Below, piece by piece: positions 1-5,503 of a DNA stretch of 9,550 bases. The stretch's first letter is position 1. Each line of letters starts with the position of its first letter. Origin of the DNA: Paracoccaceae bacterium (lineage in GTDB: Bacteria > Pseudomonadota > Alphaproteobacteria > Rhodobacterales > Rhodobacteraceae); assembly GCA_002400675.1 (NCBI GenBank), contig NVQY01000011.1, positions 11,368 through 20,917 of the forward strand, read 5' to 3'. The position numbers and the translations under genes are program-made. The notes beneath the pieces are model-generated. The model saw only the letters and a list, made by a program, of their open reading frames with translations, ran no database searches and was not told where the DNA came from.

Positions 1-53
1 GAGCGATAATAATGCCACCAGCGGCCCTTTTTCTTGAGGTGTAATCCCCACAT
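1..53 (-). CDS. Site-specific integrase (tyrosine recombinase), N-terminal end only
   Basis: Read on the minus strand from an ATG at 53, the first 17 codons give MWGLHLKKKGRWWHYYR, and the frame is still open at the left edge. Short starts rich in Lys/Arg/Trp/Tyr, of the 'KKKGRWWHYYR' kind, are typical of the N-terminal arm-binding region of phage and island tyrosine recombinases. The position supports this: the gene reads away from the 3' end of a tRNA-Leu gene about 120 bases away, where integrases of tRNA-integrated elements normally lie. A modest GGGA sits upstream of the ATG, and an in-frame TTG further up is an alternative start. Only 53 bases are visible, so there is no catalytic domain to check. 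The family call is an inference from a short N-terminus plus context. Confidence 0.5.
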   Translation of the reverse strand, partial: MWGLHLKKKGRWWHYYR

Positions 54-66
54 GTCCCGGATCCCT

Positions 67-89
67 TTTGTCCAGAATTTGTCCAGAAT
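67..89. repeat. Perfect 11-bp tandem repeat upstream of the integrase start
   Basis: TTGTCCAGAAT occurs twice back to back (68-78 and 79-89), and one extra T keeps the period at 67. The period is about one helical turn and is not a multiple of three, which argues against it being coding. It lies 14-36 bases upstream of the putative integrase ATG and between that gene and the tRNA. It could be a pair of protein-binding sites, either arm-type recombinase or excisionase sites or a repressor operator. The repeat is seen directly; its role is inferred. Confidence 0.6.
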
Positions 90-104
90 CGGCAAAAAGC
101 CGAT
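88..104. repeat. Short inverted repeat, 6-bp arms
   Basis: ATCGGC and GCCGAT flank a run of five A, giving a perfect 6-bp stem with a 5-base loop. It abuts the 11-bp tandem repeat in the putative integrase upstream region. No T tract follows on either strand, so a terminator is unlikely. An operator, or a structure in the integrase leader, is possible. Confidence 0.45.
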
Positions 105-127
105 CCAGCGGGATCAAGATACATCCA

Positions 128-149
128 ACAAAAACAGCCCCTTAGGGGC
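128..149 (-). terminator. Probable intrinsic terminator of tRNA-Leu
   Basis: On the minus strand, downstream of the tRNA, GCCCC and GGGGC (145-149 and 137-141) form a 5-bp GC stem with a TAA loop. They are followed by TGTTTTTGTTGG. The stem is short but all GC, and the T-rich tail is in the right place about 27 bases past the encoded CCA. It would separate the tRNA transcript from the integrase gene. Confidence 0.55.
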
Positions 150-175
150 GGACTTCCGTTCTCACTTTTGGGGAA

Positions 176-262
176 TGGTGCCCAGGAGAGGACTCGAACC
201 TCCACATCCTTGCGAATACTAGCACCTGAAGCTAGCGCGTCTACCAATTCCGCCACCTGGGC
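176..262 (-). tRNA. tRNA-Leu, anticodon CAG
   Basis: The minus strand starts GCCCAGGTGGCGGAATTGG and ends with an encoded CCA (176-178). The 7-bp acceptor stem GCCCAGG/CCTGGGC is perfect and is followed by discriminator A73, as expected for leucine. The D-loop GGCGGAATTGGTAGACGC closely matches bacterial tRNA-Leu. The anticodon stem CTAGC/GCTAG closes the loop TTCAGGT, giving anticodon CAG (bases 226-228 of the plus strand). A long class II variable arm follows, then the T arm with GGTTCGAGTCC. The length of 87 bases is normal for tRNA-Leu. The gene is intact even though an integrase lies just past its 3' end, as expected when an integrating element restores the tRNA. Confidence 0.97.
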
Positions 263-280
263 AGGTGTCGTGAGCCGTGC

Positions 281-308
281 ATCTAATCCGGGTAACTGGG
301 GGTGTCAA
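281..308 (-). promoter_or_regulatory. Putative sigma-70 promoter of tRNA-Leu
   Basis: On the minus strand there is a perfect -35 box TTGACA (303-308), a 16-base spacer and a weak -10 TTAGAT (281-286). Transcription would start about 8-12 bases before the mature tRNA 5' end at 262, a typical short leader. The -10 matches the consensus at only three of six positions. The call rests mainly on the -35 box and the spacing. Confidence 0.55.
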
Positions 309-364
309 ATGGATTCTCTGAACAACCGTCAGTTTCTTGGGCGCTGCCTGGGTCACTGAAATGA

Positions 365-955
365 TCCGGCTTTTCGGGACCCTTTGCGCACAAGCCAAGG
401 CCCAACGGGGCTGACAGTGATGTGGCCTTCTTCGTGTCCTTGCTCAAAGACATTTGCGCGCAGGACCCGCTGACCCTGATTCTTCAGGATGTGCACTGGA
501 TCGACCGGGAATCGCACGCTTATCTGGATGCCATGACTACCGACGACGACAATGCCGTGATTGCGCCGGGGTTTGTGGCCGGGTACAAGATCATGATCTC
601 TGGGTTCGAACGGGTCTTTACCGGTGACGGTCAGGACAGGATTCACGACGAAGCCGGGGCAAATATTCTGCGCGGTGGGCGTGGCAACGGCACGCTGCGC
701 GACACTTCCGCAGGCGGCGATGATCTGGTCATCACCGGGGCAGTGCTGTCCGTCAGCCACGATTGCGGCGGTGGTACAGACCGGATAAACTGGCGGAATC
801 GGGATGTACAAAACGTCACATTCGATCAGCAAGCGGGCGCAGCCGGTACTCTCCGGGGTCCGTCCGCCAGCATGACCAACTTTGGAAACCTTATCGGATC
901 CGGGATTTCACCCGGGGCCAGGATCAGGTCCAGATTTCCTGTTCGCCTGATCTGA
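365..955 (+). pseudogene. Degraded coding remnant: ATPase-like stretch joined to RTX-like repeats
   Basis: One frame is open from just after a TGA at 362-364 to the TGA at 953-955, with GTG at 422 as the first plausible start. No convincing ribosome binding site is visible. The early part contains LTLILQDVHWIDRE, which resembles the Walker B region ('DLHWID') of ATPase domains in LuxR-type or adenylate-cyclase-type regulators. No Walker A appears before it. From about residue 65 of the GTG-start frame it changes character: FTGDGQDRIHDEAG, LRGGRGNGTL, AGGDDLVITG, and later NLIGSG resemble decayed Gly/Asp RTX calcium-binding repeats and their 'NLTGS' linkers. Codon use is GC-rich and coding-like early and looser toward the end. 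At 177 residues it is far shorter than either family. I read it as a fused remnant of broken genes. A short functional protein cannot be excluded, and I recognise no single full-length family. Confidence 0.4.
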
Positions 956-1059
956 CAGGCCCGCGGGCGCTCAGTTGTTAGCGCCAACCTGCAAGCCTCT
1001 TGCGTCTTGAGCAAAAGCCGATACGGTAATCGGATTAAAAAAAGAACAGGGAGAAAACG
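956..1059 (+). promoter_or_regulatory. phn operon leader with inverted repeats and ribosome binding site
   Basis: This stretch precedes phnD and should hold the operon promoter. Three inverted repeats can be seen in or touching it. GCCTG-N6-CAGGC (945-960) overlaps the end of the remnant. GGCGCT/AGCGCC (966-971 and 980-985) has an 8-base spacer. CCGAT/ATCGG (1018-1022 and 1029-1033) has a 6-base spacer. I find no clear -35/-10 pair and no convincing Pho box (tandem CTGTCAT-like halves), so phosphate-starvation control by PhoB cannot be read from the sequence. The ribosome binding site AGGGAG (1048-1053) lies 6 bases before the phnD ATG and is strong. Confidence 0.35.
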
Positions 1060-2034
1060 ATGAAATTTTTTACCACGGCTGCGTCCGTATCCGCCCTTGT
1101 GGTGGGCATGTCCTTTGCCGGTGCCGTCAGCGCCCAGGAATGCGAGCGGGGAACGCTGGACAAGCGATACTGTGACACCGACGGCGATCTGATTGCCGAT
1201 ATTCCCAGCGATCCCAGCCAGCTGATCGACCCCGACACGCTGATTTTCGCGTATACGCCGGTCGAAGATCCCGCCGTCTACAAAGAAGTCTGGTCCGATT
1301 TCCTGACCTATCTTGAGGAAAAGACCGGCAAGGATGTGGTATTCTTCCCGGTTCAGTCCAACGCCGCACAGATCGAAGCGATGCGGTCAGGTCGTTTGCA
1401 CATTGCCGGTTTCAACACCGGGTCCAACCCGCTGGCCGTGAATTGCGCGGGTTTCCGCCCGTTCACCATCATGGCGTCCCTGGACGGCAATTTTGGCTAT
1501 GAGATGGAAATCCTGACCTATCCGGGGTCCGGCATCGAAAAGGTCGAGGACATCAAAGGCGGCAAGCTGGCGTTCACCTCGCCCACGTCAAATTCGGGTT
1601 TCAAGGCGCCCTCGGCGATCCTGAAATCTGATTTCGACATGATTGCCGATCGTGACTTTGAACCGGTCTATTCGGGCAAGCATGACAATTCGATTCTGGG
1701 TGTGGCCAACAAGGACTATCCGGCCGCGTCGATCGCCAACTCGGTCATGAAGCGGATGATCAGCCGTGGTGTGATTACCGCCGATCAGGTGATTTCGATC
1801 TACAAATCCCAGACCTTTCCGACCACTGGTTTTGGCACCGCCTATAACCTGACACCGGAATTGCAGGCCAACATTCAGGAAGCGTTTTTCACGTTTGACT
1901 GGGCCGGCACGTCGCTTGAGGAAGAATTTTCCAAGTCCAACGAAGGACAGTTCCTTGAAATGAACTACAAGGACTTTTGGGACGTTATCCGCAAGATTGA
2001 TACGGCCAACGGCGTCAGCTACGCCTGCGAATAA
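1060..2034 (+). CDS. phnD: Phosphonate-family ABC transporter periplasmic binding protein
   Basis: This 324-residue protein captures a phosphonate or related phosphorus compound in the periplasm and hands it to the PhnE permeases. Residues 1-25 are a signal peptide (KFF start, hydrophobic core, AVSA then QE), so it is exported by Sec. The family's phosphate-binding loop is seen as SPTSNSGFKAP (174-184), like the 'STSGF' region of E. coli PhnD, and SGKHDNSILGVANKDYPAAS (205-224) aligns with the GHETNALAVANK region. Between signal and core is a short segment with CDTDGDLIAD (38-47), which resembles a calcium loop, and Cys at 28, 38, 129 and 323. The stretch around 115-125 (IAGFNTGSNPL) differs from the E. 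coli WYGNLSA region, so the ligand may not be 2-aminoethylphosphonate. The start is supported by AGGGAG 6 bases upstream. First gene of the operon. Confidence 0.93.
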   Translation: MKFFTTAASVSALVVGMSFAGAVSAQECERGTLDKRYCDTDGDLIADIPSDPSQLIDPDTLIFAYTPVEDPAVYKEVWSDFLTYLEEKTGKDVVFFPVQSNAAQIEAMRSGRLHIAGFNTGSNPLAVNCAGFRPFTIMASLDGNFGYEMEILTYPGSGIEKVEDIKGGKLAFTSPTSNSGFKAPSAILKSDFDMIADRDFEPVYSGKHDNSILGVANKDYPAASIANSVMKRMISRGVITADQVISIYKSQTFPTTGFGTAYNLTPELQANIQEAFFTFDWAGTSLEEEFSKSNEGQFLEMNYKDFWDVIRKIDTANGVSYACE

Positions 2035-2052
2035 TTAATAATAATAACAAGG

Positions 2053-2081
2053 CGGCCCGGGCATCATTCCCGGGCCGTTTC
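2053..2081 (+). terminator. Strong hairpin between phnD and phnC (attenuator or 3' stabiliser)
   Basis: CGGCCCGGG (2053-2061) and CCCGGGCCG (2069-2077) form a perfect 9-bp stem with a 7-base loop, followed by TTTCTGC. The U tract is only three bases, so termination would be partial. In binding-protein-dependent transporters such a hairpin just after the binding-protein gene commonly protects or ends part of the transcript, giving much more binding protein than ATPase and permease. It lies 18 bases past the phnD stop, and no new promoter is evident before phnC. Confidence 0.65.
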
Positions 2082-2103
2082 TGCGTATGGGACGGGGGCA
2101 GGA

Positions 2104-2895
2104 ATGCTAAAGCTGGATAAGCTGGTCAAGACTTATAATACAGGCGATCAGGCGTTGAAATCGGTTGAACTTGAGATTCCGCAAGGGCAGGTTCTGGCCT
2201 TGATCGGTCCGTCGGGGGCAGGGAAATCGACCCTGATCCGCTGTATCAACCGACTGGTGGAACCTACCAGCGGCAAGGTTTATCTGGACGGGATTGAACT
2301 GACCACGCTGGGATCGGGCGCGCTGCGTCGGGAACGTCGGCGCATGGGCATGATCTTTCAGGAATATGCGTTGGTTGAACGACTGACGGTGATGGAAAAC
2401 GTGTTGTCGGGGCGCCTTGGCTACGTTGGGTTCTGGCGCTCGTTTCTGCGCAGGTTTCCGCAATCGGATGTGGATAATGCCTATCGGTTGCTGGACCGCG
2501 TCGGGCTGGTGCATATGGCTGACAAACGGGCCGATGAATTGTCGGGCGGTCAGCGCCAGAGGGTCGGGATTTGCCGCGCGCTAATTCAGGACCCCGCGTT
2601 GTTGCTGGTGGATGAACCCACCGCGTCGCTTGACCCCAAGACCAGCCGCCAGATCATGCGCCTGATCGTTGAGCTGTGTTCGGAACGCGGGTTGGCCGCG
2701 ATCATCAATATTCACGACGTGGCGCTGGCCAAGATGTTTGTACAGCGTATCGTCGGTCTTGAATCGGGGGCCATCGTGTTTGACGGGGTGCCCGATGATC
2801 TAACGCCGGACATGCTGACGCATATCTATGGCGAAGAAGACTGGGAAGCGACCATCGAAAAGGTCGAGGACGAAGAACAAGAGGCCGCGCAATGA
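2104..2895 (+). CDS. phnC: Phosphonate ABC transporter ATP-binding protein
   Basis: This 263-residue cytoplasmic ATPase powers the PhnDE importer. All ABC motifs are present and intact: Walker [10 protein letters not shown] (35-43), Q-loop Gln86 in FQEYALV, signature LSGGQRQR (146-153), Walker B LLLVDE with catalytic Glu171, D-loop ASLD, and switch His204 in [25 protein letters not shown] is the typical PhnC stretch. The C-terminus (about 243-263) is an acidic tail rich in Glu. The ATG is preceded by GGGGG and AGGA. The last four bases, ATGA, are shared with the start of the next permease, so translation of the two is probably coupled. Length is normal for the family (about 250-280). Confidence 0.95.
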   Translation: MLKLDKLVKTYNTGDQALKSVELEIPQGQVLALIGPSGAGKSTLIRCINRLVEPTSGKVYLDGIELTTLGSGALRRERRRMGMIFQEYALVERLTVMENVLSGRLGYVGFWRSFLRRFPQSDVDNAYRLLDRVGLVHMADKRADELSGGQRQRVGICRALIQDPALLLVDEPTASLDPKTSRQIMRLIVELCSERGLAAIINIHDVALAKMFVQRIVGLESGAIVFDGVPDDLTPDMLTHIYGEEDWEATIEKVEDEEQEAAQ

Positions 2896-3716
2896 CCGGT
2901 CCAACGGTATCGGAACTGGACGTTCTGATCGGCAACAAATGGAAAAAGCCATCGCTGATCAAAAGCGACTGGTTGCGCTGGGGCCTGACGCTGGGCGCGC
3001 TGATCTATTTGGTGCTGGCGATCAATTCGGTCGAAGTGAGCTGGTCAAGGGTCTATGAAGGGCTGGACCGGGGCGCGAAATTTGTCAAAGCGTTCCTGAA
3101 CCCGGATTTCACCACCCGCGCCACGGATATTCGCGAGGGCATGATTGAAAGCATCATCATGACCATCGCCGCCTCGGTGGTGGGTATTGCCATTTCCATC
3201 CCCATTGGGCTGGGAGCGGCCCGCAACATCGCACCCCTGCCGGTCTATCTGGTGTGTCGCAGCATTATCGCCGTCAGCCGCGCCTTGCAGGAAATCATCG
3301 TCGCCATCCTGTTGGTGGCGATCTTTGGCTTTGGCCCGCTGGCCGGCTTCCTGACGCTAAGCTTCGCGACCATCGGGTTCCTGTCGAAACTTTTGGCCGA
3401 AGAGATTGAAAGCATGGACAAGGTGCAGGCCGAGGCCGTCAAGGCCACCGGGTCACGCTGGAGCCAGTGGATCAACTACGGCGTACAGCCTCAGGTGATC
3501 CCACGGCTGATCGGTCTGTCGATCTACCGTGTCGATATTAATTTCCGCGAAAGCGCCATTCTGGGGCTGGTCGGGGCCGGGGGCATCGGGGCGACGCTTA
3601 ATACCGCGTTTGACCGCTATGAATACGACACGGCGGCGGCGATCCTGCTGATCATCATCGTCATTGTCATGGTGCTTGAATATCTATCGGGCGTTATCCG
3701 GGCGAGGGTTCAGTAA
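2892..3716 (+). CDS. phnE1: Phosphonate ABC transporter permease, first subunit
   Basis: This 274-residue inner-membrane protein of the BPD_transp_1 (PF00528) type forms half of the channel for the PhnD ligand. An N-terminal segment (about 29-45) anchors it. Further hydrophobic spans lie around 86-108, 117-147, 150-168 and 248-266. The cytoplasmic EAA coupling loop, which contacts PhnC, is [13 protein letters not shown] (181-193). The hallmark [17 protein letters not shown] (217-233) follows. It begins inside the phnC stop (ATGA overlap), and its own TAA shares one base with the next ATG (TAATG), so three genes are translationally linked. It is clearly paralogous to the next gene, and the two probably work as a heterodimer. 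The E1/E2 numbering follows gene order. Confidence 0.93.
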   Translation: MTGPTVSELDVLIGNKWKKPSLIKSDWLRWGLTLGALIYLVLAINSVEVSWSRVYEGLDRGAKFVKAFLNPDFTTRATDIREGMIESIIMTIAASVVGIAISIPIGLGAARNIAPLPVYLVCRSIIAVSRALQEIIVAILLVAIFGFGPLAGFLTLSFATIGFLSKLLAEEIESMDKVQAEAVKATGSRWSQWINYGVQPQVIPRLIGLSIYRVDINFRESAILGLVGAGGIGATLNTAFDRYEYDTAAAILLIIIVIVMVLEYLSGVIRARVQ

Positions 3717-4534
3717 TGGTTACACATACCCAACCCGATGGCAGCCTGAAATGGACGCGCCGCACCACTGGTGAACGCATGGTGCGCTGGTTTGGCTGGC
3801 TGGTCGGCGTGGCCGTATTCGTCTATGCTTGGAACACTATATCACAGGCGACAACGTGGTTTTTTGTCTGGGACGCGCCGCGCATCGCCGGCGACATATT
3901 CGGGCGGGCCACCCCGCCACGCTGGTCCTATATCGACAAGCTGTGGGGGCCGATCTGGGACACCCTGAACATCGCCACGCTGGGCACGATCATATCCCTG
4001 TTCCTTGCGGTTCCGGTGGCGTTTCTGGCCGCCCGCAACACCACGCCGTCCAAAATGTTCATCCGCCCCATCGCCCTGCTGATCATCGTTTCAACCCGGT
4101 CGATCAACTCGCTGATCTGGGCGCTATTGCTGATCGCTATCATCGGCCCCGGTGTGTTTGCCGGGATCGTCGCCATCGCCATCCGGTCAATCGGGTTCTG
4201 CGCCAAACTGCTGTACGAGGCGATCGAGGAAATCAACGAGACCCAGGTCGAAGCGATCACCGCCACCGGAGGCAGTCGCTGGCAAGTAATGGTCTACGGC
4301 ATCGTGCCACAAATCCTGCCCGCCTTTGCCGGCATTGCCGTGTTCCGCTGGGACATCAACATCCGCGAAAGTACGGTGTTGGGGCTGGTGGGGGCCGGGG
4401 GCATCGGGCTACAGCTTTCGGCATCTCTGAACGTGCTGGCATGGCCGCAGGTGACGTTGATCCTGTTGGTCATTCTGGTGGCCGTGGTGATTGGTGAATG
4501 GGTGTCTGCCAAGGTGCGGGGCGCGATCATCTGA
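3716..4534 (+). CDS. phnE2: Phosphonate ABC transporter permease, second subunit
   Basis: This 272-residue inner-membrane permease is the partner of the preceding one. It has an N-terminal anchor (about 26-45), a stretch about 45-80 that looks periplasmic and is absent from many single PhnE proteins, and core spans around 84-106, 116-158 and 243-262. The EAA loop reads EAITATGGSRWQVM (179-192), and [17 protein letters not shown] (215-231) repeats the hallmark of its paralogue. Two permease genes in tandem are common in alphaproteobacterial phn loci, whereas E. coli has one. It starts on the last base of the previous stop, and its own TGA overlaps the ATG of the hydrolase that follows. Confidence 0.92.
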   Translation: MVTHTQPDGSLKWTRRTTGERMVRWFGWLVGVAVFVYAWNTISQATTWFFVWDAPRIAGDIFGRATPPRWSYIDKLWGPIWDTLNIATLGTIISLFLAVPVAFLAARNTTPSKMFIRPIALLIIVSTRSINSLIWALLLIAIIGPGVFAGIVAIAIRSIGFCAKLLYEAIEEINETQVEAITATGGSRWQVMVYGIVPQILPAFAGIAVFRWDINIRESTVLGLVGAGGIGLQLSASLNVLAWPQVTLILLVILVAVVIGEWVSAKVRGAII

Positions 4535-5448
4535 TGACTTCGGAACCTGTGCATGACGCTGAATGGGCGTTTGCCACGTACGAATCCGCGCGCCACAGGA
4601 TGCCATCGCCCACGTTTCCGGCGCAGACGCTTGCCGCGGAGAATCTGGCGGAACTGGCCGGGGATTTCGATCTGTTCCTGCTGGACGCGTTCGGGGTGCT
4701 TAATCAAGGCGATCAAGTGGTGCCCGGCGCACCGGATCGCGTTGCCCAACTTAGGGCGATGGGCAAGAAAGTACTGGTGGTCTCGAACGCCTCCGGCTTT
4801 CCAAAGCCGATGCTTATGCAGAAATATCAACGCCTTGGCTTTGATTTCACGCCGGATAATGTCCTGTGTAGCCGCGAGATTCTGATCACCCGATTGATGG
4901 AAATGCCAAGAGTCCTGAACGGAGTGATCGCTTCGGACGCCTATCCACACGCAGAACTGGATGCGCTGGATTGCGTCTATCTGGCGGATGATCGGGCTGA
5001 ATTTGATCGCGCGGAACGAATCGTTTTCCTTGGCGTGGCCGGGTGGAATGATGACCGGCAGGAAATGTTAGAAGCGTCATTGGCAGATAACCCAAGGCCG
5101 GTGATCGTCGGCAATCCGGATATCGTCGCGCCGCGCATTTCCGGGTTTTCCCGCGAACCGGGTTTTTTCTCGCATCATCTGGCGGACAAGACCGGGATCA
5201 CGCCAGAGTTTTGCGGCAAGCCTTACGGGCCAATGTTCGAAACTGCATTGAAACAAGTCGGGCAGGGGATCGACCGGAGCCGGATTTTGATGGTGGGCGA
5301 CACGTTGCAGACGGACATCCTGGGCGGTCGGGCGGCGGGTTTGAAAACCGCGCTGATCACTGGACATGGCGCTATGCGCGGTATGGATATCGGTTCCGCA
5401 ATCGCGCGTTCAGGGATCGTACCGGACTATGTTATGACAAATCCGTAG
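4534..5448 (+). CDS. HAD superfamily hydrolase, subfamily IIA (TIGR01459-like)
   Basis: This 304-residue soluble protein of the NagD-like HAD class should be a phosphatase acting on a small phosphorylated compound. HAD motif I is LLDAFGVLNQG with nucleophile Asp51, motif II VVSNAS with Ser84, motif III Lys229 in GKPYGP, and motif IV VGDTLQTD with Asp256 and Asp261. The region about 90-225 would be the C2 cap. Oddly, the usual second Asp of motif I (DxD) is Phe53. I recall that the TIGR01459 subfamily has Trp here (DVWGV), so loss of this acid seems a family trait. I chose the ATG at 4534 because it overlaps the phnE2 stop (TGATG). An upstream in-frame ATG at 4498 would add 12 residues encoded wholly inside phnE2. 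Position as last gene of the phn operon suggests it acts on the imported compound or a derivative. It does not resemble phosphonatase (PhnX). The substrate is unknown. Confidence 0.85.
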   Translation: MTSEPVHDAEWAFATYESARHRMPSPTFPAQTLAAENLAELAGDFDLFLLDAFGVLNQGDQVVPGAPDRVAQLRAMGKKVLVVSNASGFPKPMLMQKYQRLGFDFTPDNVLCSREILITRLMEMPRVLNGVIASDAYPHAELDALDCVYLADDRAEFDRAERIVFLGVAGWNDDRQEMLEASLADNPRPVIVGNPDIVAPRISGFSREPGFFSHHLADKTGITPEFCGKPYGPMFETALKQVGQGIDRSRILMVGDTLQTDILGGRAAGLKTALITGHGAMRGMDIGSAIARSGIVPDYVMTNP

Positions 5449-5467
5449 GATGGGGTTTCACCCCATC
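5443..5467 (+). repeat. REP-like palindrome, left copy, overlapping the HAD hydrolase stop
   Basis: GATGGGG (5449-5455) and CCCCATC (5461-5467) form a perfect 7-bp stem with loop TTTCA. The preceding CCGTAG provides the last codon and the stop codon of the hydrolase gene. Its leading 12 bases CCGTAGGATGGG match the right-hand copy read on the other strand at 11 of 12 positions. Palindromes of the form GTAGGGTGGG..CCCACC are, as I recall, dispersed in many proteobacterial genomes. Here it can also serve as a terminator hairpin for the phn operon, though no T tract follows. Confidence 0.65.
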
Positions 5468-5480
5468 GCCCCCAGCAAGT

Positions 5481-5503
5481 GGTGGGTTTCACCCACCCTA
5501 CGG
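5481..5503 (-). repeat. REP-like palindrome, right copy, overlapping the deaminase stop
   Basis: GGTGGGT (5481-5487) and ACCCACC (5491-5497) form a perfect 7-bp stem with a 3-base loop TTC. Read on the minus strand the unit begins CCGTAGGGTGGG (5503-5492), and its TAG (5500-5498) is the stop codon of the deaminase gene. The copy is therefore the inverted partner of the left palindrome, 13 bases away. The pair lies where two operons converge and probably blocks transcription from both sides. Confidence 0.65.

Noticed and set aside
353..832. Minus-strand open frame of 159 codons opposite the RTX-like remnant
   Set aside because: No recognisable motif, no ribosome binding site, and composition typical of the antisense of GC-rich coding sequence. 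The plus-strand frame shows family-like motifs.
945..1033. Pho box for PhoB control of the phn operon
   Set aside because: I looked for tandem CTGTCAT-like halves with 11-base spacing. Only an isolated CTGACAG-like half is present, which is not enough.
2032..2048. TAA/ATA-rich run after the phnD stop as a microsatellite or promoter
   Set aside because: Only about 17 bases long. It gives extra stops in another frame, but no -35/-10 pair can be built with it and it is too short to call a repeat.
3829..4497. Plus-strand open frame of 222 codons inside phnE2
   Set aside because: Out-of-frame shadow of phnE2, full of His/Arg/Gly/Pro, with no family features.
4294..4950. Minus-strand open frame of 218 codons across phnE2 and the HAD gene
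   Set aside because: It spans the junction of two well-supported plus-strand genes and shows only Arg/His-rich shadow composition.
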